Assembly (NCBI GenBank): GCA_017626435.1
Contig: JAGAIR010000011.1
Span: 1-60,121, forward strand
Reading direction: 5' to 3'
DNA: 60,121 nt
From: Lachnospiraceae bacterium
GTDB taxonomy: Bacteria > Bacillota_A > Clostridia > Lachnospirales > Lachnospiraceae
Shown here: piece after piece, positions 24,666 to 34,286 of the stretch
How the letters are laid out: each line of letters opens with the position of its first letter
Numbering within the stretch: position 1 is the stretch's first letter
The notes under the pieces: model-generated
What the model saw: the letters and a program-made list of their open reading frames with translations, nothing else
Told to the model about the DNA's origin: nothing
Databases searched by the model: none
Program-made: the position numbers and the translations under genes

Positions 24666-24980
24666 CTATCGTTCGGATGACTTTCCTGATATGGTAGGAA
24701 GATGACTGAGATTGTTGTCTTCCGTGCCATCAGGAAGAGATTTTAGATATTCTGTTCCCTTGCGGTGGGCAATGCCTACTCCGGCGATTTCTCCATTTCG
24801 GGCAAGGGCGACTCCCTCTTCTTTGGATACAGTCCGGCCATCTGAGAGCTGATAACCGGAGACTGTTCCATGTTCTTTTAATAATGCTACAATATTTTTG
24901 GCATTGGAGGAAGGCGTAGGAATGTCATCCAGCGCGCTCATTGCCAATGCTGCTGCAAATCGGCTTTCTTTTTGATTCAT
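24666..24980 (-). CDS. DUF3892 domain protein
   Basis: From ATG 24980 (with AAAGGAG upstream on the reverse strand) the protein has 104 residues. Residues 45-95 fit DUF3892: VSGYQLSDGRTVSKEEGVALARNGEIAGVGIAHRKGTEYLKSLPDG (split across the domain). The family is small and cytosolic, of unknown function. It is convergent with xth and divergent from the metal ABC transporter operon. Confidence 0.8.
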   Translation of the reverse strand: MNQKESRFAAALAMSALDDIPTPSSNAKNIVALLKEHGTVSGYQLSDGRTVSKEEGVALARNGEIAGVGIAHRKGTEYLKSLPDGTEDNNLSHLPTISGKSSER

Positions 24981-25083
24981 ATAAAACTCCTTTCTAACTG
25001 GGCTATAGAAATAGTATCTCATGTTAGAAAGGAATTATTCTTTTTGACAGAGCTTTACCATTTTTGTATCAGCTATCAGAAAC

Positions 25084-25112
25084 TTGACAAAAACATGGCT
25101 TGTCAGTAAAAT
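25084..25112 (+). promoter_or_regulatory. Promoter of the metal ABC transporter operon, with inverted repeat
   Basis: TTGACA (25084-25089) and TAAAAT (25107-25112) are 17 bp apart. TGACAA and TTGTCA (25085-25090 and 25100-25105) form an inverted repeat in the spacer, a possible repressor site. The transporter start lies 37 bp downstream. Confidence 0.55.
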
Positions 25113-25148
25113 GAAAAAAGTTTTCAAATTGGTCTGAGGAGGTCTCAA

Positions 25149-25850
25149 GTGAATAAAGAATGGTTAATTTCCTGTCAGGACGCAGGTCTTGGCTATGAAA
25201 ACAAAGCGATAATCGAACATTTTAACTTTCAGGCTGTGCAGGGAGAGTATATCTGTGTAGTGGGGGAGAATGGTTCTGGAAAAAGTACCCTGATCAAATC
25301 CTTGCTGGGACTGATCAAACCGGTCAGTGGGAAGATTGAAGTGAATCCGGTACTGAATAAGGGGGCAATCGGTTACCTCCCTCAGCAGTCCCAGATACAG
25401 CGGCATTTCCCGGTCAGTGTGATGGAGGTGGTGTTGTCCGGATTTTTAAGTGATATGCATTTCAGACCTTTTTATACAGCAAAGGAGAAGAAAGAGGCAA
25501 AAAATAATCTGAAAAAGCTGGGAATTCTTGAGTTACAGAAAAGATGTTATGGAGAGCTTTCCGGTGGTCAGCAGCAAAGAGTTCTTCTGGCAAGGGCATT
25601 GTGTGCGGCGGACAGGATACTGGTGCTGGATGAGCCGGTAACCGGATTGGACCCTGTGGCAGCGCAGACATTGTATAAAAATCTGGAAATGCTGAATCAG
25701 GAGGGGATGACAATCGTTATGGTCACCCATGACCTGCAAAATGCCGTAAAGTACGCAGACAAACTGCTTCATATCAATGACAGAGGTTATTTTTTTGGAA
25801 CAGTAGAGGAATATATGGATTCTGATTATGCAGCTATTTTTAAAAAATAG
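25149..25850 (+). CDS. Metal ABC transporter ATP-binding protein (ZnuC/MntB type)
   Basis: The 233-residue ATPase starts at GTG behind GGAGG. It has Walker A GENGSGKST, the signature LSGGQQQR, Walker B RILVLDEP and the switch His in MVTHD. Overall sequence and pairing with an ABC-3-type permease indicate zinc/manganese/iron uptake. The permease starts 16 bp downstream. No solute-binding protein gene is adjacent, so it must use one encoded elsewhere or have lost it. Confidence 0.9.
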   Translation: MNKEWLISCQDAGLGYENKAIIEHFNFQAVQGEYICVVGENGSGKSTLIKSLLGLIKPVSGKIEVNPVLNKGAIGYLPQQSQIQRHFPVSVMEVVLSGFLSDMHFRPFYTAKEKKEAKNNLKKLGILELQKRCYGELSGGQQQRVLLARALCAADRILVLDEPVTGLDPVAAQTLYKNLEMLNQEGMTIVMVTHDLQNAVKYADKLLHINDRGYFFGTVEEYMDSDYAAIFKK

Positions 25851-25865
25851 AGATGGAGGCGAAAG

Positions 25866-26687
25866 ATGGATATATTATTACAAATGTTATCTTATCCGTT
25901 TATGATAAGAGCATTTATTGTAGGGATTCTTGTATCGCTGTGTGCAGCGTTGCTTGGTGTGAGCCTGGTTCTGAAACAGTATTCCATGATCGGAGATGGT
26001 CTGTCTCATGTATCCTATGGTGCATTGTCCATTGCTGTGGCATGCGGTGTGGCTCCATTAAAGCTGTCTATTCCAGTGGTAGTTCTGGCAGCGTTCTTTT
26101 TGCTCCGGATGACAGAGAATGGTGTGATGAAGAGTGATGCAGCGATAGCGGCTATGTCTGCATCTGCTTTGGCGATTGGTGTATCGGTAACTGCACTGAC
26201 AACAGGAATGACCACAGATGTGTGTAGTTATATGTTTGGGAGTATTCTGGCAATGACGCAGGAAGACGTGATTCTGAGTGTGATTCTATCTGTCGCTGTA
26301 CTGCTTTTATTTATATTTTGTTATCACAATATTTTTGCAGTTACATTTGATGAAAGTTTTTCCAGGGCAACCGGAGTCAGAGTAACTTTTTTCAACACGA
26401 TGATTGCCATTCTGACAGCCGTTACTATTGTATTGGGAATGCAGATGATGGGGGCTATGCTGATTTCCAGTCTGGTGATTTTTCCGGCATTGACTTCCAT
26501 GCGGCTGTTTAAGAGCTTTCGTGCCGTAGTGATTTCTTCTGGAATATTAGCCGTTGTCTGTTTTTGTATCGGAATGGTGGCATCCTACTTGTTTTCAACC
26601 CCGGCAGGTGCCAGTGTAGTGCTTGTGAATCTGGCAGCCTTTTTTATCTTCTTTCTTATACAGAAGGCAAAGGAACTGGTAAAATAA
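25866..26687 (+). CDS. Metal ABC transporter permease (ZnuB/ABC-3 family)
   Basis: The 273-residue protein has about eight hydrophobic segments and fits the ABC-3 family (LLGVSLVLKQYSMIGDGLSHVSYGA, then DESFSRATGVRV and GAMLISSLVIFPALTSMRL). It carries divalent metal inward with the ATPase encoded 16 bp upstream. The metal cannot be deduced; zinc or manganese are the usual substrates. No Fur/Zur/MntR gene is adjacent. Confidence 0.92.
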   Translation: MDILLQMLSYPFMIRAFIVGILVSLCAALLGVSLVLKQYSMIGDGLSHVSYGALSIAVACGVAPLKLSIPVVVLAAFFLLRMTENGVMKSDAAIAAMSASALAIGVSVTALTTGMTTDVCSYMFGSILAMTQEDVILSVILSVAVLLLFIFCYHNIFAVTFDESFSRATGVRVTFFNTMIAILTAVTIVLGMQMMGAMLISSLVIFPALTSMRLFKSFRAVVISSGILAVVCFCIGMVASYLFSTPAGASVVLVNLAAFFIFFLIQKAKELVK

Positions 26688-26722
26688 AAAAATTGTAATA
26701 CGGGAGAACGGAGAGTAAATAC

Positions 26723-28582
26723 ATGAAAATACAGGATTTTTTGAAAAAAAAGCCGTTGTTATTTGATGGAGCGATGGGTACCTATGTCAGTAAAAGATAT
26801 CCGGATTCTATAGATCATTGTTGTGAAATTCTGAATCTTACACATCCGGACTGGATCAAAAAGATTCACCGGGAGTATCTGGAGGCTGGAGCAACAGCTA
26901 TTAAGACAAATACGTTTGGGGCAAATGAAGCTGGTCTCGGGCTGCCGAAAGAAACCATTTATGAAATCATTATTCAGGGATGGAAGCTGGCGTATCAGGA
27001 AACACTGGCATTTGAAAATAGATCAAAGGAGGCATCCGGTCAGAAGGATATTCTGGAGGAGCATTATGTATTTGCTGATATCGGACCGATCAGCATTTCG
27101 GAAGATTCAGAAGGTTTTGAGGAATATCGGGAGCTGGTGGATGTTTTTCTGGAATGTGGAGCAAGACATTTTATTTTTGAGACCTTTGACAGTCCTGACA
27201 ATCTGGAACAGATTACTTCATACATAAAAGAAAAGGCGGAGGATGCTTTCGTGCTGATATCCTTTGGGGTATCTCCTGAGGGCTTTACCAGAGGAGGGTG
27301 CTATGGCAGAAGTCTGTTTTATCAGCTGCAGCAGATGAGATCCGTTGACGCCATTGGCTTTAATTGTATATCAGGTCCTAAGCATTTATTGGAGCTGATT
27401 CAAAAACTGGATTTGGAACACTGTTATAAATATGTATCTGTAATGCCGAATGCCGGATATCCTACTATGGTATCTAACCGTACCCTTTATGCTGACAATC
27501 CCATTTACTTTGCAGAAACGATTCATGAAATTGCCAGGGAGGGTGTTGCGATTGTGGGGGGCTGCTGTGGTACAGAGCCATCTTATATCAGAAAGATTGC
27601 ACAGCTTTTGGAGCAGGAGCCCGTTTCAGGAGTCGTTCCATGGGAGGAAGCAGCACTGGAAAAAGCAGATTTTGATGTGGAACAAAGTGGTGCCAGAATG
27701 GCGCAGGGCAATCCGAAAAATGATTTTGCTGCCAAGTTAAACCAAGGAGAGAAAGTTATTGTAGTAGAGCTGGATCCTCCAGTTACACCGGATATAGAAA
27801 ATTTTATGGAGGGAGCGGCACGTTACAAACAGGCTGGTGTGGACGCCATTGATATTGCAGACTGTCCCATTGCCCGGGCGCGTATTGACAGCAGTATTCT
27901 GGCATGTAAAGTCAGCCGCGAATTAAAATTGACGGCAATTCCGCATATGACCTGCCGTGACAGGAACATTAATGCTACAAAGGCACTTTTATTAGGTCTA
28001 AATGTGGAGGGAGTCAATAATGTGCTGGCGGTAACTGGTGATCCTGTGCCGGTTGCACAGCGTCAGGAGGTAAAAACATTATTTAGTTATAATTCTGCTG
28101 TTTTGGCAAGACATATCAATACATTAAATGAGACTACCTTTACCAGAAATCCTTTTCAGGTCTGTGGGGCGTTAAATGTCAATGCAGTAAATTTTGACAG
28201 TCAGATCAATCATGCGAAGAAAAAAATAGAAAATGGAGTCAATGTACTGTTTACCCAGCCGGTTATGTCAAGGGAAGGACTGGACAACCTGAAACGTGCC
28301 AGGGAAGAACTTCCTGTCAAGCTGCTGGGGGGACTGATGCCGGTAGTCAGCCATAAGAATGCCTGTTTCATGGAGCATGAAATTGCAGGTATCCATGTAG
28401 ACCAGCAGATAATTCAGCTTTATGAAGGAAAAAACAGGGAAGAGGGAGAGGCTTTGGCTGTAAAAATCGTTACAGCCATTGCAAAAGAAATCGGACCATA
28501 TGTAGACGGATTCTATCTGATCACTCCATTCCAACGGATTGCATTGATTGAAAAGATAGTAAAGCAGTTAAAGCTCCTGTAA
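26723..28582 (+). CDS. Bifunctional homocysteine S-methyltransferase / methylenetetrahydrofolate reductase (YitJ type)
   Basis: The 619-residue fusion protein makes methyl donors for methionine. Residues 1-300 are the homocysteine methyltransferase barrel: FDGAMGTYVSKR, the zinc Cys in IGFNCISGP, and GGCCGT. Residues ~325-619 are the MTHFR barrel: VVELDPPVTPDIENF, MTCRDRNI, VLAVTGDPVP, LFTQPVM. Lengths match the clostridial fusion. No SAM or T-box riboswitch is visible in the 35-bp upstream gap; it may be co-transcribed with the metal transporter, and zinc is its cofactor. Confidence 0.93.
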   Translation: MKIQDFLKKKPLLFDGAMGTYVSKRYPDSIDHCCEILNLTHPDWIKKIHREYLEAGATAIKTNTFGANEAGLGLPKETIYEIIIQGWKLAYQETLAFENRSKEASGQKDILEEHYVFADIGPISISEDSEGFEEYRELVDVFLECGARHFIFETFDSPDNLEQITSYIKEKAEDAFVLISFGVSPEGFTRGGCYGRSLFYQLQQMRSVDAIGFNCISGPKHLLELIQKLDLEHCYKYVSVMPNAGYPTMVSNRTLYADNPIYFAETIHEIAREGVAIVGGCCGTEPSYIRKIAQLLEQEPVSGVVPWEEAALEKADFDVEQSGARMAQGNPKNDFAAKLNQGEKVIVVELDPPVTPDIENFMEGAARYKQAGVDAIDIADCPIARARIDSSILACKVSRELKLTAIPHMTCRDRNINATKALLLGLNVEGVNNVLAVTGDPVPVAQRQEVKTLFSYNSAVLARHINTLNETTFTRNPFQVCGALNVNAVNFDSQINHAKKKIENGVNVLFTQPVMSREGLDNLKRAREELPVKLLGGLMPVVSHKNACFMEHEIAGIHVDQQIIQLYEGKNREEGEALAVKIVTAIAKEIGPYVDGFYLITPFQRIALIEKIVKQLKLL

Positions 28583-28606
28583 AACGGCAGAAAAACAGGA
28601 GCTTTT
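28571..28606 (+). terminator. Terminator overlapping the end of the methyltransferase gene
   Basis: AAGCTCCTGT (28571-28580) pairs with ACAGGAGCTT (28595-28604), followed by TTCC. The left arm includes the last codons of the gene. Confidence 0.85.
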
Positions 28607-28647
28607 CCTTCAGGGATGAAAAAAATGAAAAAATTTTAAAAAAGTAC

Positions 28648-28676
28648 TTGCAAAATGAAAAAAAGTATTATATACT
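28648..28676 (+). promoter_or_regulatory. tRNA-Gln promoter
   Basis: TTGCAA (28648-28653), 17-bp spacer, TATACT (28671-28676), ending 41 bp before the tRNA. Confidence 0.7.
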
Positions 28677-28717
28677 AAGCAAGGCTTGTGAGGGAAAACA
28701 ACACAGGTGCATGATAC

Positions 28718-28789
28718 TGGGCTATCGCCAAACGGTAAGGCACTGGACTCTGACTCCAGCATTTCAAGGTTCGAATCCTTGTAGCCCAG
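28718..28789 (+). tRNA. tRNA-Gln (anticodon CTG)
   Basis: Acceptor arms TGGGCTA and TAGCCCA pair perfectly, with G as discriminator. The anticodon arm CTGGA-CTCTGAC-TCCAG gives anticodon CTG, reading CAG. The T arm holds GGTTCGAATCC. The 3' CCA is not encoded (GCTAAA follows). The rest of the 398-bp gap 28583-28980 holds only the flanking terminators and promoters. Confidence 0.97.
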
Positions 28790-28797
28790 CTAAAGAA

Positions 28798-28842
28798 AGT
28801 CGTAAAACAGAGTGATCTGTCTTACGGCTTTTTCTTTTTCCA
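28798..28842 (+). terminator. Terminator after tRNA-Gln
   Basis: GTCGTAAAACAGA pairs with TCTGTCTTACGGC (with one G-U pair) around GTGA and is followed by TTTTTCTTTTT. Confidence 0.9.
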
Positions 28843-28980
28843 GTACATTCCAGATATGGGTAAAGTAAAATTTTAACAAAACTATTTTCAAATGAAAAAA
28901 AATCTGATAATATAGTTTTAATGTAGCTGGATTATAACAGCTTCAATTGAAACGCATGAATATGCAGAAGGAGGATATGA

Positions 28981-30138
28981 ATGAATAAGTTAAAAAAAAC
29001 AGTAGTGTCTGTAGTTACGGTATGTGCTATGGCAGTCAGTGTACTGGCAGGAGCATCTGTAAAGGCAGCAACAACAGAAGGAGTATTGGTTCCTACCCGT
29101 GTTACAGATTACGCAACAGTGCCTACAGCAGCTACGGTATCTGTTAACCTTCCAGGAAAGGGAGACAATGCTTCCGCAACCGTTGAATCAACAGCAAAGC
29201 TTATCCCAATCCAGATGGATTATAAGGGTGTATTGACTTTAGCAGCTGCAGCTACAGGATTGTCTGACAGTGTGGATGTGGCTTTGTACAGTGACCAGGC
29301 ATGTACCATGAAGGTAGGAAGTTCAGATTTTCTGAGTTCTTCTTATCTGACGCTTTCTAAGTCATATACCATTACTGCAGCCGGAACCTATTATCTGAAA
29401 TTTAACTGGAGATGGAGCGTGCCGGATAACGGTTCTGTTATCGCAGTTGGAGCATATGCTTACTCAGGTGCAGAGGTAACGATCAATGATACGTATCAGG
29501 CAATTTATACTGGAGACAGCACAGTGACAAATTATCACAAGTTAGTGCTGGAGTCTGACAGCTTAGTTACCTTGTTTGGTAATTCCTATTCTACATATGA
29601 TGGTACAGCAAGTAACCTTTCACTGAATCTTTGTGACAGCAATAAGATCACACTGGATGACCCATATATGTATTCCGGTAATCAGTACTTTGAAATTTAT
29701 GCACTGAAAAAGGGAACTTATTATGTTGCAACTAGCAGCAGTTCTCCATATCAGTTAAAGGCTACTGTAACAAAGGTAAAGGATCAGAGTGGTGCTTCCA
29801 AAGCCAAGGCAAAGACTCTCAAGAAAAAGAAGACAGTGAAGGGTATGGTTGCATTATCTGAGGGTACTGCAAAGGCTGACTGGTTTAAGATCAAACTGAC
29901 CAAAAAAGCAAAATTAAAGTTAAGCTATACTGCTAAATGTACTGGTACTTCTTCTTTGAGATTACAGGTAATTCCTGCCAACAAGAATTATACTCTGATC
30001 GGAGATACCATTTATATGAAGACTGGTACCGGTGGAATCAGTTCTAAAAAGAAACTGAAAAAGGGAACTTATTATATCAAGATCAATAAGAGTTATGCAG
30101 ATTATAGCGGTTCTTATTCCATTAAGTATGTTAAATAA
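28981..30138 (+). CDS. Secreted or cell-surface protein with pre-peptidase-C-like repeats
   Basis: The 385-residue protein starts with a clear Sec signal peptide (basic MNKLKKT, hydrophobic core, ASVKA cleavage near residue 30). The mature part is Ser/Thr/Tyr-rich and beta-structured. Three segments end in a similar strand: AGTYYLKFN, KKGTYYVATSS and KKGTYYIKINK, the hallmark of PPC-type jelly-roll repeats (about residues 60-165, 165-265 and 270-385). There is no LPXTG motif, transmembrane tail or S-layer homology segment, so it is probably released or held non-covalently. No enzymatic domain is seen. It is a single-gene unit with its own promoter and terminator. Confidence 0.75.
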   Translation: MNKLKKTVVSVVTVCAMAVSVLAGASVKAATTEGVLVPTRVTDYATVPTAATVSVNLPGKGDNASATVESTAKLIPIQMDYKGVLTLAAAATGLSDSVDVALYSDQACTMKVGSSDFLSSSYLTLSKSYTITAAGTYYLKFNWRWSVPDNGSVIAVGAYAYSGAEVTINDTYQAIYTGDSTVTNYHKLVLESDSLVTLFGNSYSTYDGTASNLSLNLCDSNKITLDDPYMYSGNQYFEIYALKKGTYYVATSSSSPYQLKATVTKVKDQSGASKAKAKTLKKKKTVKGMVALSEGTAKADWFKIKLTKKAKLKLSYTAKCTGTSSLRLQVIPANKNYTLIGDTIYMKTGTGGISSKKKLKKGTYYIKINKSYADYSGSYSIKYVK

Positions 30139-30161
30139 TTGCAATTTGTGATACAATATCT

Positions 30162-30195
30162 ATGCCTGTGCGTTGTTTCGTACAGGCATGTTTTA
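30162..30195 (+). terminator. Terminator after the secreted-protein gene
   Basis: ATGCCTGT (30162-30169) pairs with ACAGGCAT (30182-30189), followed by GTTTTA. Confidence 0.75.
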
Positions 30196-30219
30196 TGAAA
30201 GAATGGAGGATAGTTTGAA

Positions 30220-30666
30220 ATGACAAAGATTGATTTTATTCGTGGTGAAATGGTTAAGGCAATGAAAGCGCATGATAAACAGCGGAAGGATGTTTTGTCC
30301 ATGCTTTTGACAGGATTAAAGAATGTACAGATTGATAAACGGGCAGACTTAACAGAGGAGGAGGAAAACCAGGTTATCTTAAAGCAGATCAAGCAGGCAA
30401 AAGAAACTCTGGAAATGACTCCCGCTGACCGTACAGACATCATTGAGGAGTGTAAATTTACCATTAAGGTATTGGAGGAATATGCGCCGAAGATGATGGA
30501 AGAAGCAGAGATTAAGACAGTGATTGAAGAGGTTCTGGCTGAGTTGGAGATTGTTGAGCCAACACCGCAGGAGAAGGGAAAGATTATGAAAATTTTGATG
30601 CCGAAAGTAAAGGGAAAGGCAGATGGTAAGCTGGTCAATTCCGTTTTGGGCAGTATGATGAAATAA
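30220..30666 (+). CDS. GatB/YqeY domain protein
   Basis: The 148-residue, all-helical protein matches YqeY: RGEMVKAMKAHDKQRKDVLSMLL, then the acidic LTEEEENQVILKQIKQAKE, and GKIMKILMPKVKGKADGKLVN at the end. This domain is the tail of GatB, which positions tRNA for amidation; free YqeY may bind tRNA or an amidotransferase. Its location 29 bp before a glycosyltransferase gives no functional clue. GGAGG precedes the ATG. Confidence 0.93.
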   Translation: MTKIDFIRGEMVKAMKAHDKQRKDVLSMLLTGLKNVQIDKRADLTEEEENQVILKQIKQAKETLEMTPADRTDIIEECKFTIKVLEEYAPKMMEEAEIKTVIEEVLAELEIVEPTPQEKGKIMKILMPKVKGKADGKLVNSVLGSMMK

Positions 30667-30694
30667 ATGCTGGTTACAGGAGAGGTATAAGAAT

Positions 30695-31651
30695 ATGAAG
30701 ACAATTTGGCTGGTAATTCCCTGTTATAATGAACAGGAAGTGTTGCCGGAAACATCAAAACGGCTAAAAAGCATTATGGAGGCTCTGATGAAAAAGGGAA
30801 AAATTTCCGGAGCCAGCCGGATTGCTTTTGTTAACGATGGTTCCAAGGATACTACATGGAATATTATTTCCCAGCTTCATGAAGAAAATCCCATTTTTGT
30901 AGGGATTAATCTGGCACATAACAGAGGACATCAGAATGCTCTGCTTGCCGGACTCATGACGGCAAAGGACTATGCGGATGCTGCTATTTCTCTGGATGCT
31001 GACCTGCAGGACGACGTGGGAGCAATTGAACAATTTATTGATAAGTTTGCAGAGGGAAAGGAAATTGTCTATGGGGTCCGTTCAACCAGAGCCACAGATA
31101 CCATATTCAAAAGGGGAACTGCCCATGCATTTTATAAGCTGATGAAAGTGATGGGTGCAGATACATTGGAGGACCATGCCGATTACCGCTTGATGAGTAA
31201 GAGAGCACTGGAAGGGTTGGCACAGTTTAAAGAAGTCAATCTGTTTCTCAGGGGTCTGGTACCGATGATAGGATATGAGACCGATGTTGTTTATTATGAG
31301 AGACAGGAACGTTTTGCCGGAGAGTCCAAATATCCATTAAAAAAGATGCTTGCTTTTGCCATTGATGGAATCACCTCCTGCAGTGTAAAACCAATCCGTA
31401 TGATCACCTTTCTTGGAATGTTATTGTTCTCTATCAGTGTGCTGATGCTTATCTATTTTTTTGCAGTATGGATATACGGAAAGACCGTGGCTGGGTGGAC
31501 AACCATTGTTGTTTCTGTCTGGGGGATTGGAGGACTTCAGCTGCTGGCACTGGGTGTGATCGGGGAGTATGTAGGAAAAATTTATATGGAAGTGAAGCAG
31601 CGTCCAAGATATATTATTGAGAGTATATTATATACAAAGGAAACAGTATGA
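30695..31651 (+). CDS. Family 2 glycosyltransferase, DPM1/GtrB-like, membrane-anchored
   Basis: The 318-residue protein has a GT-A catalytic domain (about 1-230): WLVIPCYNEQEVLP, FVNDGSKDTTW, NLAHNRGHQNALLAG and the metal-binding SLDADLQDD. Two C-terminal transmembrane helices follow (MITFLGMLLFSISVLMLIYFF and WTTIVVSVWGIGGLQLLALG). Such enzymes load a sugar onto undecaprenyl phosphate at the inner membrane for cell-wall or surface glycan decoration. The partner flippase or GT-C enzyme is not nearby. Confidence 0.9.
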   Translation: MKTIWLVIPCYNEQEVLPETSKRLKSIMEALMKKGKISGASRIAFVNDGSKDTTWNIISQLHEENPIFVGINLAHNRGHQNALLAGLMTAKDYADAAISLDADLQDDVGAIEQFIDKFAEGKEIVYGVRSTRATDTIFKRGTAHAFYKLMKVMGADTLEDHADYRLMSKRALEGLAQFKEVNLFLRGLVPMIGYETDVVYYERQERFAGESKYPLKKMLAFAIDGITSCSVKPIRMITFLGMLLFSISVLMLIYFFAVWIYGKTVAGWTTIVVSVWGIGGLQLLALGVIGEYVGKIYMEVKQRPRYIIESILYTKETV

Positions 31652-31686
31652 CAAAAAAGAGGATGGCAGATTTTAACAGAACAATA

Positions 31687-31724
31687 AAAAAAGTCAGACA
31701 ATTATATTATCTGACTTTTTTTTG
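31687..31724 (+). terminator. Bidirectional terminator between the glycosyltransferase and asnS
   Basis: AAAAAAGTCAGA pairs with TCTGACTTTTTT around an 11-nt AT-rich loop. It could serve the convergent asnS gene as well. Confidence 0.9.
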
Positions 31725-31769
31725 CGCCATAGAGCTAAAGCTGGAAATGATAATTATGGGAAACGGAAT

Positions 31770-33161
31770 TTATAAATCGCAGTTTCCAACGGTACGTGGG
31801 AATGGAAGGACATCGCGGATGTTTGCCATTCCTGTCAGATACATGACACAACGTTCAAAGCCAAGACCAAAGCCGGCATGACGTGCTGTACCATATTTGC
31901 GCAGATCCAGATAAAAATCATAACTGTCTGTGTTCATTCCAAGCTCCTTCATACGGCTGACAAGGACATCATAGTTTTCTTCACGCTGGCTTCCGCCGAT
32001 GATCTCTCCAATTCCAGGAACCAGGCAGTCCATAGCGGCAACTGTTTTTCCGTCCTCATTCAGTTTCATATAGAAAGCTTTGATTTCCTTTGGATAGTCT
32101 GTCACAAAGACTGGACGCTTGAAGATTTCTTCTGTCAGGTAGCGTTCGTGCTCTGTCTGAAGGTCACATCCCCATTCCACCTTGTAGGTGAATTTATCAT
32201 TGTGTTTTTTCAAAAGATCTATGGCCTCAGTATAGGTGATATGAGCGAAGTCGGAATCCACCACATTGTGGAGACGGTCCAGTAATCCTTTATCCACAAA
32301 GCTGTTGAAGAAATTCATTTCTTCTGGTGCATGTTCCAGTACAAAATGGATGATATATTTCATCATGCTTTCTGCCAGCATCATATCATCTTCCAGATCA
32401 GCAAAAGCAATTTCCGGCTCGATCATCCAGAATTCCGCTGCATGACGGGTGGTGTTGGAATTTTCTGCACGGAAGGTAGGACCGAAGGTATAGATATTAC
32501 GAAATGCCATAGCATAGGTCTCTCCGTTTAACTGGCCACTTACAGTAAGACTTGTCTCTTTATTAAAGAAATCCTTGGTATAGTCAATGGAACCATCTGG
32601 ATTTTTAGGAGGATTTTCCATATCCAGAGTAGTTACACGGAACATCTCACCAGCACCTTCACAGTCATTGGCAGTGATGAGCGGAGTATGCACATAGACG
32701 AAATCACGCTCCTGGAAAAACTGATGAATGGCGTATGCAATCAGGGAGCGGACACGGAAAACAGCCTGAAAGGTATTGGTACGTGGTCTCAGGTGAGAAA
32801 TAGTACGAAGATATTCGAAGCTGTGCCGTTTCTTTTGAAGTGGATAATCTGGTGTAGAAGCCCCTTCAATTTCAATTTGAGATGCCTGGATTTCAAAGGG
32901 TTGTTTTGCCTGAGGAGTCGCGACTAATTTGCCGGTAACGATCAGAGCAGCCCCTACATTGAGTTTTCGGATATCTGATATATTTTCCAAGGTGTCATTA
33001 TATACTATCTGCAGCGGTTCAAAGAAAGTACCATCGTTTATCACGATAAATCCAAATGCTTTGGAATCACGGATGCTGCGAATCCAGCCACAGACTGTCA
33101 AGTCTTTTTCAAGATACTCCTGGGGATTTTTAAAGATTTGTTTTAAATGAATCAGTTCCAT
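31770..33161 (-). CDS. asnS: Asparaginyl-tRNA synthetase
   Basis: The 463-residue class IIb synthetase charges tRNA-Asn. The N-terminal OB fold (about 1-110: [23 protein letters not shown]) binds the anticodon. Motif 2 is [21 protein letters not shown] and motif 3 is [16 protein letters not shown], ending [11 protein letters not shown], the asparaginyl type. AGAAAGGATATT precedes the ATG on the reverse strand. No T-box leader is visible upstream. Confidence 0.96.
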   Translation of the reverse strand: MELIHLKQIFKNPQEYLEKDLTVCGWIRSIRDSKAFGFIVINDGTFFEPLQIVYNDTLENISDIRKLNVGAALIVTGKLVATPQAKQPFEIQASQIEIEGASTPDYPLQKKRHSFEYLRTISHLRPRTNTFQAVFRVRSLIAYAIHQFFQERDFVYVHTPLITANDCEGAGEMFRVTTLDMENPPKNPDGSIDYTKDFFNKETSLTVSGQLNGETYAMAFRNIYTFGPTFRAENSNTTRHAAEFWMIEPEIAFADLEDDMMLAESMMKYIIHFVLEHAPEEMNFFNSFVDKGLLDRLHNVVDSDFAHITYTEAIDLLKKHNDKFTYKVEWGCDLQTEHERYLTEEIFKRPVFVTDYPKEIKAFYMKLNEDGKTVAAMDCLVPGIGEIIGGSQREENYDVLVSRMKELGMNTDSYDFYLDLRKYGTARHAGFGLGFERCVMYLTGMANIRDVLPFPRTVGNCDL

Positions 33162-33368
33162 AAGAAATAATATCCTTTCTGTAATTTTATATCATATATA
33201 GTATTTCCTATTTTTGGGAGATAGTCAAGTAAAGGTTGAAAAGAAAAAGAATTTCGGTCGAAGAGTGTCTAATAGTGTCGAATAGGCAAAAATCATGCAA
33301 AACATTGGTTGACAAGCCAAACAGCAGGCGATAAGATTGTTAAAACAGGGTTACTAGGAGGAGGTTTT

Positions 33369-34286
33369 TTGAATTTAACAAGTCTAAAATACGCACTGGA
33401 AGTAGAAAAATGTGGCTCGGTAACGAACGCTGCAAAAAGACTCTCAGTCAGCCAGCCTAATCTAAGTAAGATGATTAAGGATTTAGAGCAGAAAATAGGA
33501 TTTAAATTGTTTTTACGAAAAAACAAAGGAATGGTTCCAACGAAAAAGGGAAAAGAATTTCTAAATGAGGCTCACCAGGTGATGAAGCAGCTGGAAAGTC
33601 TGGAGAGGTTCAGTCAGATGCCGGTGGAAAACAGAGTGGAATTAAGTGTGGCAGCTCCAAGAGCCAGCTATATCACACATGGTTTTACCAGATTTATGCA
33701 CCGGATCGATGATGGCAGGAAAATGGAAATTTACTTTAATGAGACAAATTCCCTTGATACGATCAACGATATTGTGGAACAGAAATATACCAGTGGGATT
33801 ATCCGCTATGATGTACGATATGAGAAATATTTTCTATCTATGCTACAATTAGAGGGACTGACTTATGAGCCGTTGTTGGAATTTGAGTATGTATTTATTA
33901 TGTCGAAGGACAATCCACTGTCAGAAAAGGAGACGGTATTGTATGAAGATTTGGAAAAGTGCATCGAGATTTTACATGGGGATACCGTAATTCCTTCTCT
34001 GGTACATAATGACATTACCCCAAGCCTGGATAGGAATGTGGAACGATGCATTTATGTATATGAAAGAGGGAGCCAATTTGATCTGCTTGCAGATGAAAAA
34101 AATACTTTTATGTGGGTGTCTCCGATTCCTCAAAAAATTCTGGAAAGGTATCATTTGTTTCAGAAACCCTGTGCTGATTACCGCAGAGTGATGAAGGACT
34201 TATATATTTATCCGAAGGGGTACCAGTTGAGCCAGTATGAAAATATGTTTCTGGAGGAAGTAAGAAAAGTTGTTGAGGAGCTGTAA
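33369..34286 (+). CDS. LysR-family transcriptional regulator (TTG start)
   Basis: The TTG at 33369 is chosen because AGGAGGAGG lies 5-8 bp upstream and the HTH begins at once (LTSLKYALEVEKCGSVTNAAKRLSVSQPNLSKMIKDLE). 305 residues; the wing is followed by a PBP-like effector domain, with weak similarity to classical LysR co-inducer domains. Its stop codon abuts the ATG of the receiver-only gene with no gap (TAAATG), so the two are translationally linked, an unusual pairing of one-component and two-component modules. Confidence 0.88.
   Translation: MNLTSLKYALEVEKCGSVTNAAKRLSVSQPNLSKMIKDLEQKIGFKLFLRKNKGMVPTKKGKEFLNEAHQVMKQLESLERFSQMPVENRVELSVAAPRASYITHGFTRFMHRIDDGRKMEIYFNETNSLDTINDIVEQKYTSGIIRYDVRYEKYFLSMLQLEGLTYEPLLEFEYVFIMSKDNPLSEKETVLYEDLEKCIEILHGDTVIPSLVHNDITPSLDRNVERCIYVYERGSQFDLLADEKNTFMWVSPIPQKILERYHLFQKPCADYRRVMKDLYIYPKGYQLSQYENMFLEEVRKVVEEL

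Noticed and set aside
26690..26722. SAM riboswitch or T-box before the methionine gene
   Set aside because: The gap is only 35 bp and holds no conserved leader elements.
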